Positions 38,080 through 47,490 are shown, numbered from the stretch's first letter. The stretch: DNA of 64,000 nucleotides from Methylorubrum rhodinum (GCF_014199935.1 NZ_JACHOP010000001.1:186001-250000), one strand, 5' to 3'. Numbers and translations: made by a program. Notes: generated from the sequence alone by a model not told the origin.

Positions 38080-38346
38080 TCAGGCCTTCTTCTCCTTCAG
38101 GCGCTTGACGCATTTGCTGTAGTATTGCGGCCACTTGGGGCCCTGCGCGGTCTTCTCGGCGGCGGTCAGCGCGCGCCACTCGGCGCCGCACTTCTTCTGC
38201 CGCTCGCGGGCCGCCGATTGCGCCACGCTCGGCTCCTTCGCCGTCTCCTTGGGGGCGTCCTTGGCGGCCTGGGCGGTCGTCGGCGCGACCTGCATCAGGA
38301 AGAGCGGCGCCGCGAGCGCGAAGGCGGCGAGGAGACGAGGCAGCAT
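38080..38346 (-). CDS. Small secreted hypothetical protein (PsiF-like)
   Basis: An 88-residue protein with a signal peptide (LPRLLAAFALAAPLFLMQVA). The Lys-rich mature part carries two cysteines (QKKCGAEWRAL, YYSKCVKRLKEKK). The spacing of these resembles the PsiF repeat seen in small phosphate-starvation-induced periplasmic proteins, but the match is weak. Its ATG is 240 nt from the divergent glutathione transferase gene. Confidence 0.8.
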   Translation of the reverse strand: MLPRLLAAFALAAPLFLMQVAPTTAQAAKDAPKETAKEPSVAQSAARERQKKCGAEWRALTAAEKTAQGPKWPQYYSKCVKRLKEKKA

Positions 38347-38585
38347 CGGGCGACTCCGGTGGGCCGGACTCGCGATCCCGCGGCCCGTAGGGCGCATCTC
38401 AGCCGTATCCGGGATCAAAGAGCAAGCGCCCGTTACGCTTGCGCACGACGATCCTGTTCGCGTGAAGCGTGGCCCGGCGCTTGAGCCCCCGGCCCGAACC
38501 GCGCTACGTCCTTCGGGACGGACGGGCACGGGCCCGTCGCGGGCGCCTCCGCCCCTCGGCAGGAGCCCCAATCCGGGATGCCAGC

Positions 38586-39221
38586 ATGGCGGTGACGACG
38601 GACCGGCCGATCGAGGTCCACACCTGGAGCACCCCGAACGGGTGGAAGATCCCGATCATGCTGGAGGAATGCGGCCTCCCCTATCGGATCGTGCCGGTGA
38701 ACATCGGCAAGGGCGAGCAGATGGCGCCGGATTTCCTGGCGATCTCGCCCAACAACAAGATCCCGGCCATCGTCGATCCCGACGGGCCCGGCGGGCAGCC
38801 GATCTCGGTCTTCGAATCGGGTGCGATCCTGCAATATCTCGGGCGCAAGACCGGCTGTCTCTATCCGACCGACGAGCGCGCCCGCGTCATGGTCGACGAG
38901 TGGCTGTTCTGGCAGGTCGGCGGCCTCGGGCCGATGCTGGGGCAGGCCCACCACTTCCGCATCTACGCGCAGGAGAAGATCCCCTACGCCGTCGATCGCT
39001 ACACCGAGGAGGCCAAGCGGCTCTATCGTGTGCTCGACCGGCGGCTCGACGGCCGAGAGCACCTCGCCGAGACCTACTCGATCGCCGACATCGCCTGCCT
39101 GACCTGGGTGAAGTTCCACGAGAAGCAGGGCGTGGCGCTCGACGGACTGCCCAACGTCCGCCGCTGGCGCGAGGCGCTGCTGGCCCGCCCGGCGGTGCAG
39201 CGGGGCTTTTCGGCGATCTGA
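38586..39221 (+). CDS. Glutathione S-transferase family protein (YfcG/Nu-class-like)
   Basis: A 211-residue soluble enzyme with an N-terminal thioredoxin-like fold (VHTWSTPNGWKIPIMLEECG), the cis-Pro motif NKIPAIVD near 60 and the glutathione-binding VFESGAILQYLG near 75. An all-helical C-terminal domain follows (YSIADIACLTWV). The TPNGWKI motif is the one found in YfcG and YghU, which act as disulfide-bond reductases with two glutathiones. A role in redox or detoxification is likely. Confidence 0.92.
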   Translation: MAVTTDRPIEVHTWSTPNGWKIPIMLEECGLPYRIVPVNIGKGEQMAPDFLAISPNNKIPAIVDPDGPGGQPISVFESGAILQYLGRKTGCLYPTDERARVMVDEWLFWQVGGLGPMLGQAHHFRIYAQEKIPYAVDRYTEEAKRLYRVLDRRLDGREHLAETYSIADIACLTWVKFHEKQGVALDGLPNVRRWREALLARPAVQRGFSAI

Positions 39222-39793
39222 TCGGCTTTGTTGCTCCTTGCCTCGGACCCTCCCCGTCATTACGAGGCGGAGCCGAAGCAATCCAGTGCGCCCCGCTGCC
39301 GGAACCTCCGGATCGCGTGCCGTTGAAGCCGCTTCATTCAGCGGTTCGCCCGCTTCGGAGGATGCGGAGCCCTGGATCGCTTCGGCTTCGCCTCGCCATG
39401 ACGGTTTGGGTTGTCATACCAAGTTGCACGGACCATGACCGATGGTCCTGTTCCGTGCGTCCGGCGGACGGCCGCCGCCGCGCAGTCGCGCGGGCAATCG
39501 GCGATGAGTCATGATCATCGCCGCTTCGTATCAACCGGGCGGATCGGTCGGAAACGGTCCGACATGGTCGGAGGAAGCAGACGGGCCGGCGCTTCTGCCG
39601 GGGGATTTCGCATCGCGCCGGCCCGCCGGCCTGCCCCGCCTTCGGGGGAAAGGAAGCGGGGTCAGGTTGGAAGCCTGCGCCGACAATGATGCTGAATTGT
39701 TTCGGTCCGCCCGACTTTTGAGCAAAGCTGCGTGACGATGCGTTCCCCCCGATGCCACGCCCGACCCGAGGGCGATGTTGGGAGGATTTCCGG
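39222..39793. other. Long intergenic region with repeats and hairpins
   Basis: 572 nt without a convincing gene between the GST and DUF3280 genes. It holds the inverted-repeat element at 39255-39403 and a bulged hairpin at 39426-39458 (gcacgga/tccgtgc enclosing ggaccat/atggtcc). The remainder up to about 39780 shows no recognised signal beyond GGGAGGA before the next start. Confidence 0.65.
39255..39403. repeat. 149-bp element with 32-bp inverted terminal arms
   Basis: The left arm cgtcattacgaggcggagcc-gaagcaatccag is matched by the reverse complement of the right arm (39372-39403) with about four mismatches. This 'cgtcattgcgag...gaagcaatccag' type is a widespread interspersed repeat in alphaproteobacteria. 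Its sequence differs from the 23880/48025 element, so it is a second family. Confidence 0.8.
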
Positions 39794-40285
39794 ATGCATT
39801 CCCTGTCGTTGGCCGCCGCCGGTCTGTCCATCGGTCTCGCCGCCACGGTCGCCCGAGCCGAACCTGAGAAGGCTGCCGTCTTCGATTTCCAGTTCGCCCG
39901 CGGCGCGCCGACGGAGCCGACCGAGGAGGACCGCGCGCGCCTGCGCCGGACCAGCGAGACGTTTCGCACGCTGCTGACCGAGAGCGGGCGCTACGCCGTC
40001 GTCTCGACCGACCCGGTCCGGGACGCGGTGAGGAACAGTTCGGATCTCCGCGCCTGCAACGGTTGCGCCGACGATTTCGCCAAGAAGCTCGGGGCGGATG
40101 CGGCGATCACCGGCGAGGTCCAGAAGGTCTCGAATTTGATCCTCAACATCAACGTCTACGTGAAGCCGCTCAGGAACAGCGCACCCGAGCAGGCCTACAG
40201 CGTCGATCTGCGCGGCAACACCGACGAATCCTTCGACCGCGGCATCCGCTACCTCGTGAAGAACCGCATGCTGGAAGGTCGGTAG
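39794..40285 (+). CDS. DUF3280-type secreted protein
   Basis: A 163-residue protein with a signal peptide (HSLSLAAAGLSIGLAATVARA). The core KAAVFDFQFARGAPTEPTEE, then SGRYAVVSTDPV, CNGCADDFAKKLGADAAITG and the late NINVYVKP match the DUF3280/DUF2380 fold, an outer-membrane-associated lipoprotein-like fold related to CsgG/GNA1162 N-domains. Role unknown. The ribosome site GGGAGGA lies about 8 nt before the ATG. Confidence 0.84.
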   Translation: MHSLSLAAAGLSIGLAATVARAEPEKAAVFDFQFARGAPTEPTEEDRARLRRTSETFRTLLTESGRYAVVSTDPVRDAVRNSSDLRACNGCADDFAKKLGADAAITGEVQKVSNLILNINVYVKPLRNSAPEQAYSVDLRGNTDESFDRGIRYLVKNRMLEGR

Positions 40286-40303
40286 GCCGGACGGGGCGGC
40301 TCG

Positions 40304-40336
40304 CAAAAAAAGTGCGGCCGGCAAGTCGTTGCCGGC
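40304..40336 (-). terminator. Bidirectional terminator
   Basis: A perfect 8-bp stem (gccggcaa 40317-40324, ttgccggc 40329-40336) with a 4-nt loop. On the minus strand seven T residues follow (complement of 40304-40310), giving a textbook terminator for transcripts from the RTX gene. On the plus strand a short T-run follows at 40341-40345, so it can also stop the DUF3280 transcript. Confidence 0.8.
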
Positions 40337-40741
40337 TCACGGTTTTCGCTGTCGGGCGGCGCGCAGGACGATATCTTGAGAGCGTGGCCGTTTTTTCCGT
40401 CTTGACGCCGGGCCAATACGGTCGCAACCTCCTCAAGTGCTTCGCGACAGCAAGCACATCGGCCAGGAAACGGCGCTCTCCGCACGCGATTTCTTGGCGG
40501 AAGCTGGAGGAGACAGGGATGACTCCACCGCAGCAGGAAGCCGCAACGAAGGCCCGGGATTGAGTTCGGTCCCGGACTGAGCGGCCCCATACGAGCACCG
40601 GACGGAAGCGACTCCCTAGGGGCGCAGAAGCGGCCGACACGGCACGTCTTCGAACACGCACCAGCCCCACCTGTGGAGCGCTTCCGCCGCGGTCTCGGCG
40701 GATGCCCGGCAGCCTTTCGACTGCGCGGGCGATGTCCTGCG
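40337..40741. other. Intergenic region, no gene seen
   Basis: About 405 nt between the terminator and the RTX stop codon. No reading frame has a convincing start or family resemblance, and no repeat is evident. It would form a long 3' untranslated region of the RTX transcript if the terminator at 40304 is used. Confidence 0.5.
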
Positions 40742-43057
40742 TCAGACGACGAAGATCTGGTACGACATGAGTTCCGGATGTGTCGTCGCCCCGACCTCGC
40801 CGAGCACGGCGAACTGCACCGCCTTGGCCTTGCCGCTCCCGTCCGCGTCGTAGGACAGCGCACCGGTGTTCTCATTGTAGAGGATCCGGTCGTCGGCGTC
40901 GATCGACCCGCGCGCCGTGTTCTTGAACGCCGACGCCGCCAATTCGCCTTTCGCGAGCCCCTTGAAGATCGCGTCGTCGAGTTGGATCATGTCGGCATTG
41001 AACCATCCGGTGCTGAAATCCGTGATCCGATCGATATTGTACTTTCCGAGCGTGGTATCGAACACGAACACATCGCGGATATAGCTGTCGTCACCGCCGC
41101 TGAGAATGTCCGAGCCGGCCTTCCCATTGATGATGTCGGACCCTCGATGGCCCTCGATGACGTTGCTCCGGTTGTTTCCGATCAGGGTCAGTTTCGCATC
41201 CGCATCGACGAAGTCCGTTTTCAAGACATCGATCGATTGATCTTCCGTCAATGTGTAGCTGACCCTCGTCTTGACCGTATCGGTGCCTTCACCGGATTTC
41301 TCGAACACCCGATCGCCCGCGTCATCGACGTAGTAGGTGTCGTTGCCGGCCCCCCCCTGCATCACGTCGCTGCCGCCGAACCCGATGAGTTCGTTGGCCG
41401 CCGCGTTGCCGACGAGGACGTTGTTCAGGGCGTTGCCGTGGCCGTCGATCGCCTTCGTACCGGTCAGGGTGAGGTTCTCGACATTGGCGGTGAGGCCGTA
41501 GCTGACCGAGGACCGGACGGTATCGACGCCGGACCTGGACGCCTCGATGACGATGTCACCGAAATGATCGACGATGTAGGTGTCGCTGTCCTTTCCGCCC
41601 TCCATCCGGTCGGCGCCCTTGCCGCCGTCGAGGACGTCCCGGCCCCTGCCGCCGAAGAGACGGTCGTTGCCCCCGAAGCCGGAGAGGCGGTCGTCGCCAT
41701 CGGCGCCATCGATCGACTCGGCGAGGTTGAGGGTCGCGCTCCCCTTCAGCACGTCGGCTCCGGCGGTGGCCCCCTTCACCGTGACGAACCCGGCCGTGGA
41801 CAGGCCGTAGGCTTGGATCGTGCCGTGGTCGGGCCCCTGGAAAGCGAGCGAGTTCCGGAAGGTCATCAGGAAGCGCCCGTCGGCCAGGGCCGTGACGGCG
41901 TTGGAGGCGGTCAAGCGACCCGCCGCGCTCGACGCGTAGAGGAAATCGACGACCTCGCCGGTGGCGTCTCCGGCGCTGTCGTAGACGTACCCCTTCAGCG
42001 TGCTCTCCGCGCCCCCGGCCGCGGTCGTGAACTGCTCCTTGATGATCTCGATGTACCGGCCGTCCGACAAACCCGCCAAGCCCTTGAGGAAGGTGCCATC
42101 CGACTTCGCGTCCGCCTTCGCCACGGTGACGTGGCTGGGCCCGGCCTTGAGTGCGCCGCTCTCCGTCCGGATCCAGACCTTGCCCTCGATGCTGCCGCGG
42201 ACGGCCATGCTGGCTTTTGGATCCTTCGGATCGTAGTACGACTCGCTGCTCTCGAGCGTGATCGCGAAGCCGCCATCGGCGAGCGCCGCCACTTCGTGTT
42301 CGATCTGGGTGACGCCGGGCGTGCCCAGGTCGTCGACACGCGCGGCGACGAAGGCCGAGCCGTCCAGCTTGCCCTGCTTCGTGACGACCTGTGCCTTGAC
42401 GACGGTCGTCTTCGCAGCTTCCTCGACCCAGGTCACGAGGAAGCGGCCGTCGGCCAGCGCCGTGACCTCCGTCGAACCGTTCACATCCGCCTTGACGTTC
42501 CGGTCGATGGCGACGGAGGCGACCAGCTTGCGATCCGGGCTCAGGATATCGACGGTCCGATAGAGGCCGGTGTTGTCCGATGCGATCCGGGCCAGCGCGA
42601 TCGTGTTGTCCTTGCCGAAGGCGACGTTGCCGGAGGACGGGTAGGCCGTGCCCCCATCCTCGTTCAGGAGGGGCGCCGAGTAGAAGGTCTCGATCGCTCC
42701 GGACTTGCTCACCGTTCCGAGCGAGGCCGTCCTGCCGTAATCCGAGCTGACAGAAACGAGCAGCGAGCCATCCGCCAAGGCCTTCGCCGCCTTGATTTCG
42801 ATGTCGCTGATCCTGACTCCGTTGTTGTTGATCTCGCCGAGCAGGATCGGCTTGCCGACCGGTACACCGTTCGCCCCAACCGTCACGAGGTAATTCTTCG
42901 GGGCGTCGTTCGGCCACGACGTGAAGCCGATGGGAGCCTCCCGGACGACCATGGTGTAGCCGCCGTCTTTCAGGGGCACCACCACGTCGACGCCACTGCT
43001 GCTCAGGTAGGCCCTGGTGTCGAGCGGGTCGCCGACGTTGACGAGATTGATGGACAT
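40742..43057 (-). CDS. RTX-type calcium-binding secreted protein
   Basis: A 771-residue acidic protein. The first ~440 residues repeat a 'TALADGRFLVTW/ALADGGFAITL' beta-propeller-like unit. RTX nonapeptide repeats follow in three blocks near 447-495 (GADGDDRLSGFGGNDRLFGG), 555-590 (GFGGSDVMQGGAGNDTYYVDD) and 640-655 (GHRGSDIINGKAGSDILSGG). The glycine/aspartate-rich nonapeptides bind calcium, and the C-terminus (DRILYNENTGALSYDADGSG) is typical of type I secretion substrates. It lacks a classical signal peptide, as expected. No type I secretion genes are in the window. MSINLVNVGD is the most credible start. Confidence 0.88.
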   Translation of the reverse strand: MSINLVNVGDPLDTRAYLSSSGVDVVVPLKDGGYTMVVREAPIGFTSWPNDAPKNYLVTVGANGVPVGKPILLGEINNNGVRISDIEIKAAKALADGSLLVSVSSDYGRTASLGTVSKSGAIETFYSAPLLNEDGGTAYPSSGNVAFGKDNTIALARIASDNTGLYRTVDILSPDRKLVASVAIDRNVKADVNGSTEVTALADGRFLVTWVEEAAKTTVVKAQVVTKQGKLDGSAFVAARVDDLGTPGVTQIEHEVAALADGGFAITLESSESYYDPKDPKASMAVRGSIEGKVWIRTESGALKAGPSHVTVAKADAKSDGTFLKGLAGLSDGRYIEIIKEQFTTAAGGAESTLKGYVYDSAGDATGEVVDFLYASSAAGRLTASNAVTALADGRFLMTFRNSLAFQGPDHGTIQAYGLSTAGFVTVKGATAGADVLKGSATLNLAESIDGADGDDRLSGFGGNDRLFGGRGRDVLDGGKGADRMEGGKDSDTYIVDHFGDIVIEASRSGVDTVRSSVSYGLTANVENLTLTGTKAIDGHGNALNNVLVGNAAANELIGFGGSDVMQGGAGNDTYYVDDAGDRVFEKSGEGTDTVKTRVSYTLTEDQSIDVLKTDFVDADAKLTLIGNNRSNVIEGHRGSDIINGKAGSDILSGGDDSYIRDVFVFDTTLGKYNIDRITDFSTGWFNADMIQLDDAIFKGLAKGELAASAFKNTARGSIDADDRILYNENTGALSYDADGSGKAKAVQFAVLGEVGATTHPELMSYQIFVV

Positions 43058-43194
43058 GGGGGGTCTCGGGTTGACAGACCCCAGGTTGTACGCGGCGCGG
43101 GCCGGGCCGACAATCGTCCTGCTGCAACACCCGCTGCGATATCCAATCATTGTTGCGCGGCGGCAACGTCTATGCAGCAAGGACGAGAGTTCGT

Positions 43195-43215
43195 CTTGTG
43201 CAATTACCGCACAAG
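43195..43215. promoter_or_regulatory. Inverted repeat upstream of the RTX gene
   Basis: A perfect 7-bp pair, cttgtgc and gcacaag, with a 7-nt AT-rich spacer, about 140 nt upstream of the RTX start. A second small pair (gttgc/gcaac at about 43152-43166) lies closer. They may be regulator sites. The RTX promoter must lie in this 297-nt region. Confidence 0.4.
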
Positions 43216-43268
43216 AAACGATTCTCTTTTGAAATACGGTTGAGGCGATCCGGCGGCGATTCCGCCCG

Positions 43269-43306
43269 GAGCATGGTCCCGAAATAGGTCATCCGGGGCC
43301 ATGCTC
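43269..43306 (-). terminator. Hairpin beyond tolB
   Basis: An 8-bp stem, gagcatgg (43269-43276) with ccatgctc (43299-43306), extended by partly paired GC bases. It lies 49 nt past the tolB stop and upstream of the RTX gene. It would end the tol transcript, which fits the absence of pal at this site. Confidence 0.55.
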
Positions 43307-43354
43307 TGACTTCACCCGTCGCTTCGACTTTCAGAGCGCTCCATGAGCGCCGGC

Positions 43355-44695
43355 TCACCGCCCTGCCAGCAAGGGCGACCACGTCGGGTCCGAAGCGTAG
43401 CTCGGGGTCGGCACCGGATGCTCGACCTTGCCGGTGATGTCGACCATGTAGAGCTTGCCGCCGCCCTGGCCGCCGGGGTCGCGGAAGAACATCACGTACT
43501 GGCCGTTGGGTGCGAAGGTCGGGCTCTCGTTGTGGAAGCCTTCCGTCAGCACCCGCTCGCCCGAGCCGTCGGGCTTCATCACGCAGATGGCGAAGCCGCC
43601 CTTGCGCTGGCGGGTGAAGGCGATGAGGTCGCCCCGCGGCGACCACGCCGGCTGCGAGGCCGAGCCCTCGCCGAAGGAGATGCGGCGCGGGTTCGAGCCG
43701 TCGGCGCCCATCACGTAGACCTGCTGCGAGCCGCCGCGGTCGGATTCGAACACGATCTGGCTGCCGTCCGGCGCGTAGGAGGGCGAGGTGTCGATGGCCA
43801 GCCCCTGCGTGATCGGTGTCTGCGCCTTGGAGCCGAGATCCACCGTGACGATGTCGGCGTTGCCGCCCTGCTGCACGCTCATCACCAGGCGGCGCCCGTC
43901 CGGCGAGAAGCGCGGGCTCGCGCTCATGGAGGCGAAGTTGCCGACCGTCTGCCTCTGGCCGGTCTCGAGGTCGATCATCTGCACCTTGGGCTGCTGGCCG
44001 GTCGCCTGGGTCATGAAGGCGATATCCTGGCCGGCGGGCGAGTAGCGCGGCGCCACCACGGCGACATCGCCGCCGCCGGTGAGCGCGCGGACGTTGGCGC
44101 CGTCCTGATCCATCACCATCAGCCGCTTGCGGCGGTTCTCCTTCGGGCCGGATTCGTCGACGAAGGCGACGCGGCTGTCGAACCACGGCCCGAGGCCGGT
44201 GATCTTGGTGTAGACCGCGTCCGAGACGAGATGCCCGGTGCGGCGCGCGTTGGCGACATCGGTGCCGTATTGCTGGCCGGTCATCTGCTGGCCCGAACCC
44301 ACGTCCCACAACCGGAACGCGACGGTGAGGCGGCCCGCGGCGTCGCGCCCGACCCGGCCGGTCACCAGCGCCTGCACCCCGGTGCCCTTCCAGGCCTCGA
44401 AGTTCGGCGCGGCGTCGAAGCTCGGATTCTCGGGGAAGCGGGCCTTGTCCAGCGGCGTGAAGTAGCCGGAGCGGCGCAGGTTGTTGGTGATGACGCTGCC
44501 CACCAGCGTGCCGAGGCTGGCGTCGCCCGAGAAGTCCGCCACCGCGATCGGCATCGGCTGGAACGCGCCGCTGCCGATGCGCAGCTGAAGTTGGGCGTGG
44601 GCGGGCGTGGCGGCCGGCAGCGCCAGGGCGAGGACGCCGAGGGCGGCCGAGAGCGCCGGCAGGAGGGCGCGCCGGGTGAAGGTTTTTCCAGGCAT
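43355..44695 (-). CDS. tolB: Tol-Pal system protein TolB
   Basis: A 446-residue periplasmic protein. The signal peptide ends near AHAQ; an N-terminal TolB domain (LRIGSGAFQPMPIAVADFSG) follows. The six-bladed propeller shows WD-like repeats such as SPRFSPDGRRLVMS, SPSYAPDGSQIVFESDRGG and QPAWSPRGDLIAFT. TolB binds Pal at the outer membrane and TolA. It is the last gene of the tol block; pal is not downstream as usual but about 35 kb away. Confidence 0.97.
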   Translation of the reverse strand: MPGKTFTRRALLPALSAALGVLALALPAATPAHAQLQLRIGSGAFQPMPIAVADFSGDASLGTLVGSVITNNLRRSGYFTPLDKARFPENPSFDAAPNFEAWKGTGVQALVTGRVGRDAAGRLTVAFRLWDVGSGQQMTGQQYGTDVANARRTGHLVSDAVYTKITGLGPWFDSRVAFVDESGPKENRRKRLMVMDQDGANVRALTGGGDVAVVAPRYSPAGQDIAFMTQATGQQPKVQMIDLETGQRQTVGNFASMSASPRFSPDGRRLVMSVQQGGNADIVTVDLGSKAQTPITQGLAIDTSPSYAPDGSQIVFESDRGGSQQVYVMGADGSNPRRISFGEGSASQPAWSPRGDLIAFTRQRKGGFAICVMKPDGSGERVLTEGFHNESPTFAPNGQYVMFFRDPGGQGGGKLYMVDITGKVEHPVPTPSYASDPTWSPLLAGR

Positions 44696-44750
44696 GGGAA
44701 GTCGTCCGAAGAGGTTCGCTGGGAAACGAAAAGGCGCCGGGCGTTCGCGC

Positions 44751-46109
44751 TCAGACGGGCGAGAACTCGAACTCGGCGTTGATGGCTTTCCAGTCGTTGT
44801 AATACGGCGCGTATTGGGCCGGGATCTTGTAGGGGGCGCAACGCCGCACGGCGCGCAGCGCCGCCTGGGCGATCGACTGATCGACGGCGTTGGCGCCGCC
44901 GCGCATGATCCGCGGCTCGTTGGTGAGCGAGCCGTCGGGGTTCAGACGGATATCGAGCATCGGCAGCACCACCCCCTGCGCCGCGCCGGGCGGGGCCGAG
45001 TAGCACCGCTCGATCTGCTGCTGCAGCATGCCGACAAGCGCGTCGCGCAGCGACGGCGACAGTTTTTGCGCGTTGCCGCTGGCCGCGCCCAATGACGCCG
45101 TGCGCTGCACCTCGCGGCCGGTCGAGCCGGTCGATTGCGAGGCGGCGTGCGAGGCGAGCGTCTGGCGGATGTCGCCCGCGTTGAATTTTTCGGCGAGCGC
45201 GGCCTGCTGGCGCGCCTTGGCCTCGGCGTCCGCCTTGGCCTTCGCGTCGGCCATCGCCTTGGCCTTGGCTTTCGCCGCCGCTTCGGCCTTGGCTTTCGCA
45301 TCGGCTTCGGCCTTGGCGGCGGCGTCCGCCTTCGCCTTGGCGTCTGCGAGCTGCTTCTGGTGCTCGGCCTCGCGCGCCTTGGCCTCGGCTTCCGCCTTTG
45401 CGGCTTCTTTCGCTTCCGCGTCCGCCTTGGCCTTAGCCTCGGCCTTGGCTTTCGCGTCGGCCTTCGCCTTGGCCTCGGCTTTGGCCTTCGCTTCCGCCTT
45501 CGCGGCTTCCCTGGCCTCGGCTTCCGCCTCCTCGCGCTCGATCAGCTTCTGCAATTCCTCGCGCTTCTCGGCCTCGGCCTTGGCGGCGGCCTTCGCGGCT
45601 TCCGCTTTTGCCGTCGCATCGGCCTTGGCTTTCGCCTCCGCCTTCGCCTTGGCTTCCGCCGCCTTGGCGGCCTCGGCCTTCGCGGCTTCCGCCTTGGCGG
45701 CGGCTGCCTTTGCGGCAGCCGCTTCGGCCTCCTCCTTCACCGGGTCGGCGGTGTCGGAGCGCAGCGGCATCGCATCGACCGAGGCGACCTTCACGTCGGC
45801 GGTGCGGGTGGGCGCGGTTGGCGCATCCACCTTCGCGTTCTCGGGCTCGCGCTCCTCGATTTTTTCCGAGACGCGATCGGCGCGGTTGGGGGTGTTCTCG
45901 GGTTTCTCGGCGTCGCGCTGGCCGCGCGTCATCTCCGAGAATTCCTGCTCGGTCAGCACCTCGACCGGCACGCCCTCCTGCGCGTCCGGCAGCGCCGGCG
46001 CGGCGACCGCGAACAGGGCCACGCCCAGCACGGCGGCATGCGCGGCGCCCGAGATCCAGACGCCCGGTTCCCGGCGGTCGAGTTCCTTGAAGGGCCAGCG
46101 CAGAGCCAC
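44751..46109 (-). CDS. tolA: Tol-Pal system protein TolA
   Basis: A 452-residue inner-membrane protein spanning the periplasm. One membrane helix lies at about 20-42 (AAHAAVLGVALFAVAAPAL). A long Ala/Lys/Glu coiled coil (about 110-310) is built of AKAKAEAKAKADA-type repeats. The C-terminal domain (SLRDALVGMLQQQIERCYSA, DIRLNPDGSLTNEPRI) contacts TolB and Pal. The start is GTG at 46109 with AAGGGAG upstream. It follows tolR by 16 nt. Confidence 0.95.
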   Translation of the reverse strand: MALRWPFKELDRREPGVWISGAAHAAVLGVALFAVAAPALPDAQEGVPVEVLTEQEFSEMTRGQRDAEKPENTPNRADRVSEKIEEREPENAKVDAPTAPTRTADVKVASVDAMPLRSDTADPVKEEAEAAAAKAAAAKAEAAKAEAAKAAEAKAKAEAKAKADATAKAEAAKAAAKAEAEKREELQKLIEREEAEAEAREAAKAEAKAKAEAKAKADAKAKAEAKAKADAEAKEAAKAEAEAKAREAEHQKQLADAKAKADAAAKAEADAKAKAEAAAKAKAKAMADAKAKADAEAKARQQAALAEKFNAGDIRQTLASHAASQSTGSTGREVQRTASLGAASGNAQKLSPSLRDALVGMLQQQIERCYSAPPGAAQGVVLPMLDIRLNPDGSLTNEPRIMRGGANAVDQSIAQAALRAVRRCAPYKIPAQYAPYYNDWKAINAEFEFSPV

Positions 46110-46125
46110 GGGTCCGCGAACTCCC

Positions 46126-46572
46126 TTAATTGTCCGGCTCGGTGACGAGGGCGACCTTCTTGAAGCCGCCGCCGGTCACGATCGCCATCACCTGCGCCAC
46201 GCGGCCGTAATCGACCCGCTTGTCGCCGCGCACGAACACGCGGTCCTCGGTACCGGACTTGGCGGTCTGCATCAGTTGCGGGACGATGTCGTCGTCCTTC
46301 AGCTCGATCTCGCCGAGATAGATCTCGCCGGTGCGGCGGATCGACAGCGTGATCGGCTTCACGTCGGAATTGAGCGGGCTCGCCTTCGATTGCGGCAGGT
46401 CGAGCGGCACGCCGACCGTCATCATCGGGGCCGCCACCATGAACACGATCAGGAGCACCAGCACGACGTCGATGAACGGCGTCATGTTGATCTCGTTGAT
46501 CGCACCCGTCCCGCGGCGTCCGCGGCGGCGGCGCTTGCGGCCGCCGTTGCCCGCGCCGTGCGTCATGGCCAT
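46126..46572 (-). CDS. tolR: Tol-Pal system protein TolR
   Basis: A 148-residue ExbD/TolR-family protein. The single membrane helix (TPFIDVVLVLLIVFMVAAPM) contains the conserved proton-pathway Asp in FIDVV. The periplasmic domain carries VFVRGDKRVDYGRV. It works with TolQ as the proton-driven stator that energises TolA. The ATG has GGAG upstream. It starts 28 nt after tolQ's stop. Confidence 0.96.
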   Translation of the reverse strand: MAMTHGAGNGGRKRRRRGRRGTGAINEINMTPFIDVVLVLLIVFMVAAPMMTVGVPLDLPQSKASPLNSDVKPITLSIRRTGEIYLGEIELKDDDIVPQLMQTAKSGTEDRVFVRGDKRVDYGRVAQVMAIVTGGGFKKVALVTEPDN

Positions 46573-46600
46573 GGGATCGGCTCCTGTCGAACGGGCGGGA

Positions 46601-47317
46601 TCAGGCGGCGACCGAGAGGCGCTCGTCGATCTGGCGCGAGAGGATCGCCGAGAACTCGTCGGCGAAGCCCTCCAGCCGCGACTGCGACTTGGAGACGGTG
46701 GCCTGGAGCTTGTTGTAGGCCAGCACCGCGGGGATCGCCGCGAACAGGCCGATGGCGGTGGCGAACAGCGCCTCCGCGATGCCCGGCGCCACGACGGCGA
46801 GCGAGGTGTTCTTGGAGGCCGCGATCGAGGTGAAGGCGGTCATGATGCCCCACACCGTGCCGAACAGGCCGATATATGGGCCGGCCGAGCCGATCGAGGC
46901 GAGGAACAGCAGGCGGGAATCGAGCCGCTCGACCTCGCGCTGGATCGTCACGTCGAGCACCTTGTCGATCCGCTGCGACAGCGAGTGGATCTGCCGGCCC
47001 GAGCCCTCGAACGAGCGCTTCCACTCGCGCATGGCGGCGACGAACAGCGCGCCCAGCCCCGTCGGCTGGCGGTCGTTGAACGAGCGGTAGAGCTCTTCGA
47101 GCGAGCGGCCGGACCAGAACGCCTCCTCGAAGGCGTCCATCTCGGCCTCGACGCGGCGGAACAGCAGCGTCTTGTCGACGATGATCGACCAGCACCAGAT
47201 CGAGGCGCCGAGCAGCCCGACCATCACGAGCTTGACGACGAAGTGGGCCTGCCAGAACAGGCCGAACAGGCTCATGTCCACGGCGGGGGCGGCGTGCATC
47301 GCGTCGGCTGGCGTCAT
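46601..47317 (-). CDS. tolQ: Tol-Pal system protein TolQ
   Basis: A 238-residue MotA/TolQ/ExbB proton-channel protein with three membrane helices (about 15-40, 133-155 and 168-190). The conserved segment ASIGSAGPYIGLFGTVWGIM is in the second and GIAEALFATAIGLFAAIPAV in the third. It forms the stator with TolR. Upstream (173 nt) lies ybgC. Confidence 0.97.
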   Translation of the reverse strand: MTPADAMHAAPAVDMSLFGLFWQAHFVVKLVMVGLLGASIWCWSIIVDKTLLFRRVEAEMDAFEEAFWSGRSLEELYRSFNDRQPTGLGALFVAAMREWKRSFEGSGRQIHSLSQRIDKVLDVTIQREVERLDSRLLFLASIGSAGPYIGLFGTVWGIMTAFTSIAASKNTSLAVVAPGIAEALFATAIGLFAAIPAVLAYNKLQATVSKSQSRLEGFADEFSAILSRQIDERLSVAA

Positions 47318-47490
47318 CGAACGATCCCTCGCGTCGTCAGGGCCGCGCCGCTGCGCGCCGGACTGCCCGACCGATCCGTGGAGTGATGGGCTTTGAGATC
47401 ACTCGCGAATCTGTCGAAAGAAAGGTTGGGTCGCGCCCTTTCGGGGCACGGCACCGCCGTTATCGAGGGTCGTTTCAACACCTGTCAGGG

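Noticed and set aside
40063..40563. A plus-strand frame running from inside the DUF3280 gene into the following intergenic region
   Set aside because: Its first half is an out-of-frame shadow and its second half has no start, ribosome site or family resemblance.
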